A stretch of 7,135 nucleotides of DNA from Propionibacteriaceae bacterium (lineage in GTDB: Bacteria; Actinomycetota; Actinomycetes; Propionibacteriales; Propionibacteriaceae), in assembly GCA_030450535.1 (NCBI GenBank), contig JAKDIK010000140.1, positions 1 to 7,135 on the forward strand, given 5' to 3'. Each line of letters starts with the position of its first letter. The first letter of the stretch is position 1. The notes under the pieces are model-generated. The model did no database searches, had not been told where the DNA came from, and saw only the letters and a program-made list of their open reading frames with translations. Shown piece after piece: positions 6,167-7,135 of the stretch. Position numbers and translations under genes: made by a program.

Positions 6167-6256
6167 GTTGTCGGCGCCGGAGGAGTCGTCACCAAACCGC
6201 AACATCGCCGTGGCCGGGGGAACGGGGTCCGCTTCTGTCCCGTTCGAGGCGCGCCG

Positions 6257-6440
6257 GGACGCCTGAGGTGTCCGTTGCTGGGCGCCGTGTGGCATCATGG
6301 CAACCAGGTCGGACCGCGATCCGCGCGGTCGGCCCCGGGTGCAGGCCGCGACGAGATCTCTCGACCGCGGCAGCGCTCGACACAGGCTTTGTCGCCCGCC
6401 CTCGGGCCGGCGACCACATCGACGGTGGTGTGCCCACCGT
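6257..6440 (+). promoter_or_regulatory. Hairpin-rich region, likely structured 5' leader of rne
   Basis: Five hairpins can be drawn in series. GGACGCC/GGTGTCC is at 6257-6273 (3-nt loop, one G-T pair). GACCGCG/CGCGGTC is at 6312-6330 (perfect, 5-nt loop). GCCGCG plus CGAG pairs with CTCG plus CGCGGC at 6345-6371 (10 bp, loop ATCT, small bulge). GCCCG/CGGGC is at 6394-6407 (perfect, 4-nt loop). ACGGTGG/CCACCGT is at 6422-6440 (perfect, 5-nt loop). The last ends one nt before the TAAGGAG ribosome site (6442-6448) of the RNase E gene. E. coli rne is known to be autoregulated through its 5' leader structure; a similar role here is inference. No canonical -10 box is visible on the plus strand, so where the leader starts is unknown. 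This and the two preceding entries are all I see in the 360-bp divergent gap. Confidence 0.45.
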
Positions 6441-6453
6441 GTAAGGAGTGCAG

Positions 6454-7135
6454 ATGCTCGAATCCGACGCACCCAACGGCGTGACGTCCGACGAGGAGTC
6501 GTCCGAACCCCAGCAGCCGGCGCCGCGGCGCCGCCGCGCGGCCAGTCGGCCCGCTGGTCCCCCCAAGGCCATCGAGCCGTCTCCGCCCGCCGGTGAGATC
6601 GCTCCGCCGCAGGACGGCCCCGAGGCCGTCGAGGTGGAGTGGAGCGAGGTCGACACCACCGTCGTCGAGGTGATCGGGGAACCGCTGGCCCCCGTGATCG
6701 ACGACGCCGAGGTCGGCCAGGAGGGCGAGGTCAGCCAGGACGCCGAGACCAGCCAGGAGGGCGAGGTCGTCGTCGATCCCGATGGCGACCAGGCGCCGAT
6801 CGTGGAGCCGCTGCCCGAGGCGGGATCCGGGCCGGAGGCCGAGGCCAGCGAGGCCACCGAGGTCCCCGAGGTCCCCGGGACCGGGGAGGCGGCCGAGGAT
6901 CTGGAGGCGAACCTCGACGAGGAGGCGGACGCCGACATCGACGGCGCCATCGACGCGCTCATGCACTCCGGTCGCCCGGGCGGCTCGCGTGGCCGTCGGC
7001 GCCGCTCATCCCGTCGCGCCGAGACCGAGGCGGACGCCGAGAACAACGGTGCCGACCCGGACTGCGTTGCCGCCGCGCTGGACGACCTCGCCGCCGCGCT
7101 CGGGGGCCGGGCGGCGCAGGCCGCACAGCAGACGG
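6454..7135 (+). CDS. rne: Ribonuclease E/G, N-terminal part (3' end outside the window)
   Basis: RNase E/G is the main endoribonuclease for mRNA decay and rRNA processing. ATG 6454 has a strong TAAGGAG (6442-6448) 5 nt upstream. The frame is open to the window end, giving 227 residues without a stop. Recognition rests on the N-terminus: MLESD, then APRRRRAASRPAGPP (23-37), a stretch typical of actinobacterial RNase E/G, which have a long disordered extension before the catalytic domain. The rest fits such an extension. There is a long acidic Glu/Asp/Ala/Pro/Val-rich region (about 41-167) with a three-fold hexapeptide repeat (87-104), then a second basic patch SRGRRRRSSRRAE (178-190) that could bind RNA, then an Ala-rich segment. 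The S1 and catalytic domains would lie beyond 7135 and are not seen, so the call depends on the signature and the composition. Another Arg-rich, acidic disordered protein is the alternative. Confidence 0.72.
   Translation, partial: MLESDAPNGVTSDEESSEPQQPAPRRRRAASRPAGPPKAIEPSPPAGEIAPPQDGPEAVEVEWSEVDTTVVEVIGEPLAPVIDDAEVGQEGEVSQDAETSQEGEVVVDPDGDQAPIVEPLPEAGSGPEAEASEATEVPEVPGTGEAAEDLEANLDEEADADIDGAIDALMHSGRPGGSRGRRRRSSRRAETEADAENNGADPDCVAAALDDLAAALGGRAAQAAQQT
6712..6765 (+). repeat. Three 18-nt in-frame tandem repeats in rne
   Basis: Three consecutive 18-nt units (6712-6729, 6730-6747, 6748-6765) encode VGQEGE, VSQDAE and TSQEGE, residues 87-104 of the RNase E-like protein. The unit is a multiple of three, so copy number can change without a frameshift. 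It lies within a disordered acidic linker where length variation would be tolerated. Confidence 0.75.

Noticed and set aside
3344..6472. A 1042-codon open frame on the minus strand
   Set aside because: Only its last 417 codons (from the GTG at 4597) are a real protein. The upstream part is an Arg/Gly/His-rich shadow of the symporter gene in another frame.
6189..7046. Ser-rich minus-strand open frame opposite rne and the intergenic region
   Set aside because: It is the complement of Asp/Glu/Ala codons of the RNase E acidic region, with low-complexity Ser/Thr/Gly runs only.
1..7135. tRNA, rRNA, CRISPR array, insertion sequence or prophage signal
   Set aside because: No cloverleaf-like segment, spaced direct-repeat array, terminal inverted repeats with a transposase, or phage gene was seen. 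The window is almost fully explained by ordinary genes.

Overview
The window is GC-rich, tightly packed bacterial DNA. The gene families point to a high-GC actinobacterium: an Eis-type acetyltransferase, an RNase E whose N-terminus carries the RRRRAASRPAGPP signature, and an actinobacterial-style DoxX protein. A Propionibacteriaceae-like host is possible, but this is inference because the window holds no rRNA or other taxonomic marker.

Layout. Positions 1-1351 (+) are the end of an Mrp/Mnh cation/proton antiporter operon: mnhE (5' end outside the window), mnhF and mnhG, joined by 4-nt stop/start overlaps. Positions 1352-1551 hold a weak hairpin, a CsoR-family-like operator (1470-1488), a possible -10 box and a short leader with two competing hairpins. 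They lead into a DoxX-family membrane protein gene (1552-2150, +) broken by an apparent one-base deletion near 1803. A strong hairpin (2181-2220) separates it from an intact PfkB-family sugar kinase (2314-3270, +). The kinase converges on a minus-strand pair, with a degenerate 7-nt tandem repeat (3277-3332) at the junction. The pair is a sodium:alanine-type (AGCS) symporter (6093 to 4618) followed 20 nt later by an Eis-like GNAT acetyltransferase (4597 to 3344). A 360-bp divergent intergenic region (6094-6453) holds an inverted repeat beside the symporter's only canonical -10 candidate and a run of hairpins forming a likely structured leader for rne. The last gene (6454 to beyond 7135, +) is the disordered N-terminal part of RNase E/G, cut by the window edge.

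How the genes work together. The Mrp complex exports Na+ using the proton gradient, and the AGCS protein imports amino acid using the Na+ gradient, so both depend on sodium, though they are separate transcription units. The symporter and acetyltransferase look co-transcribed. The kinase, DoxX gene and rne look independent. No mobile element, CRISPR array, tRNA or rRNA was seen. The less ordinary signals are the operator/leader arrangement in front of the broken DoxX gene, the hairpin-rich rne leader, the heptamer array, and a Gly-to-Arg change in the acetyl-CoA loop of the Eis-like protein.
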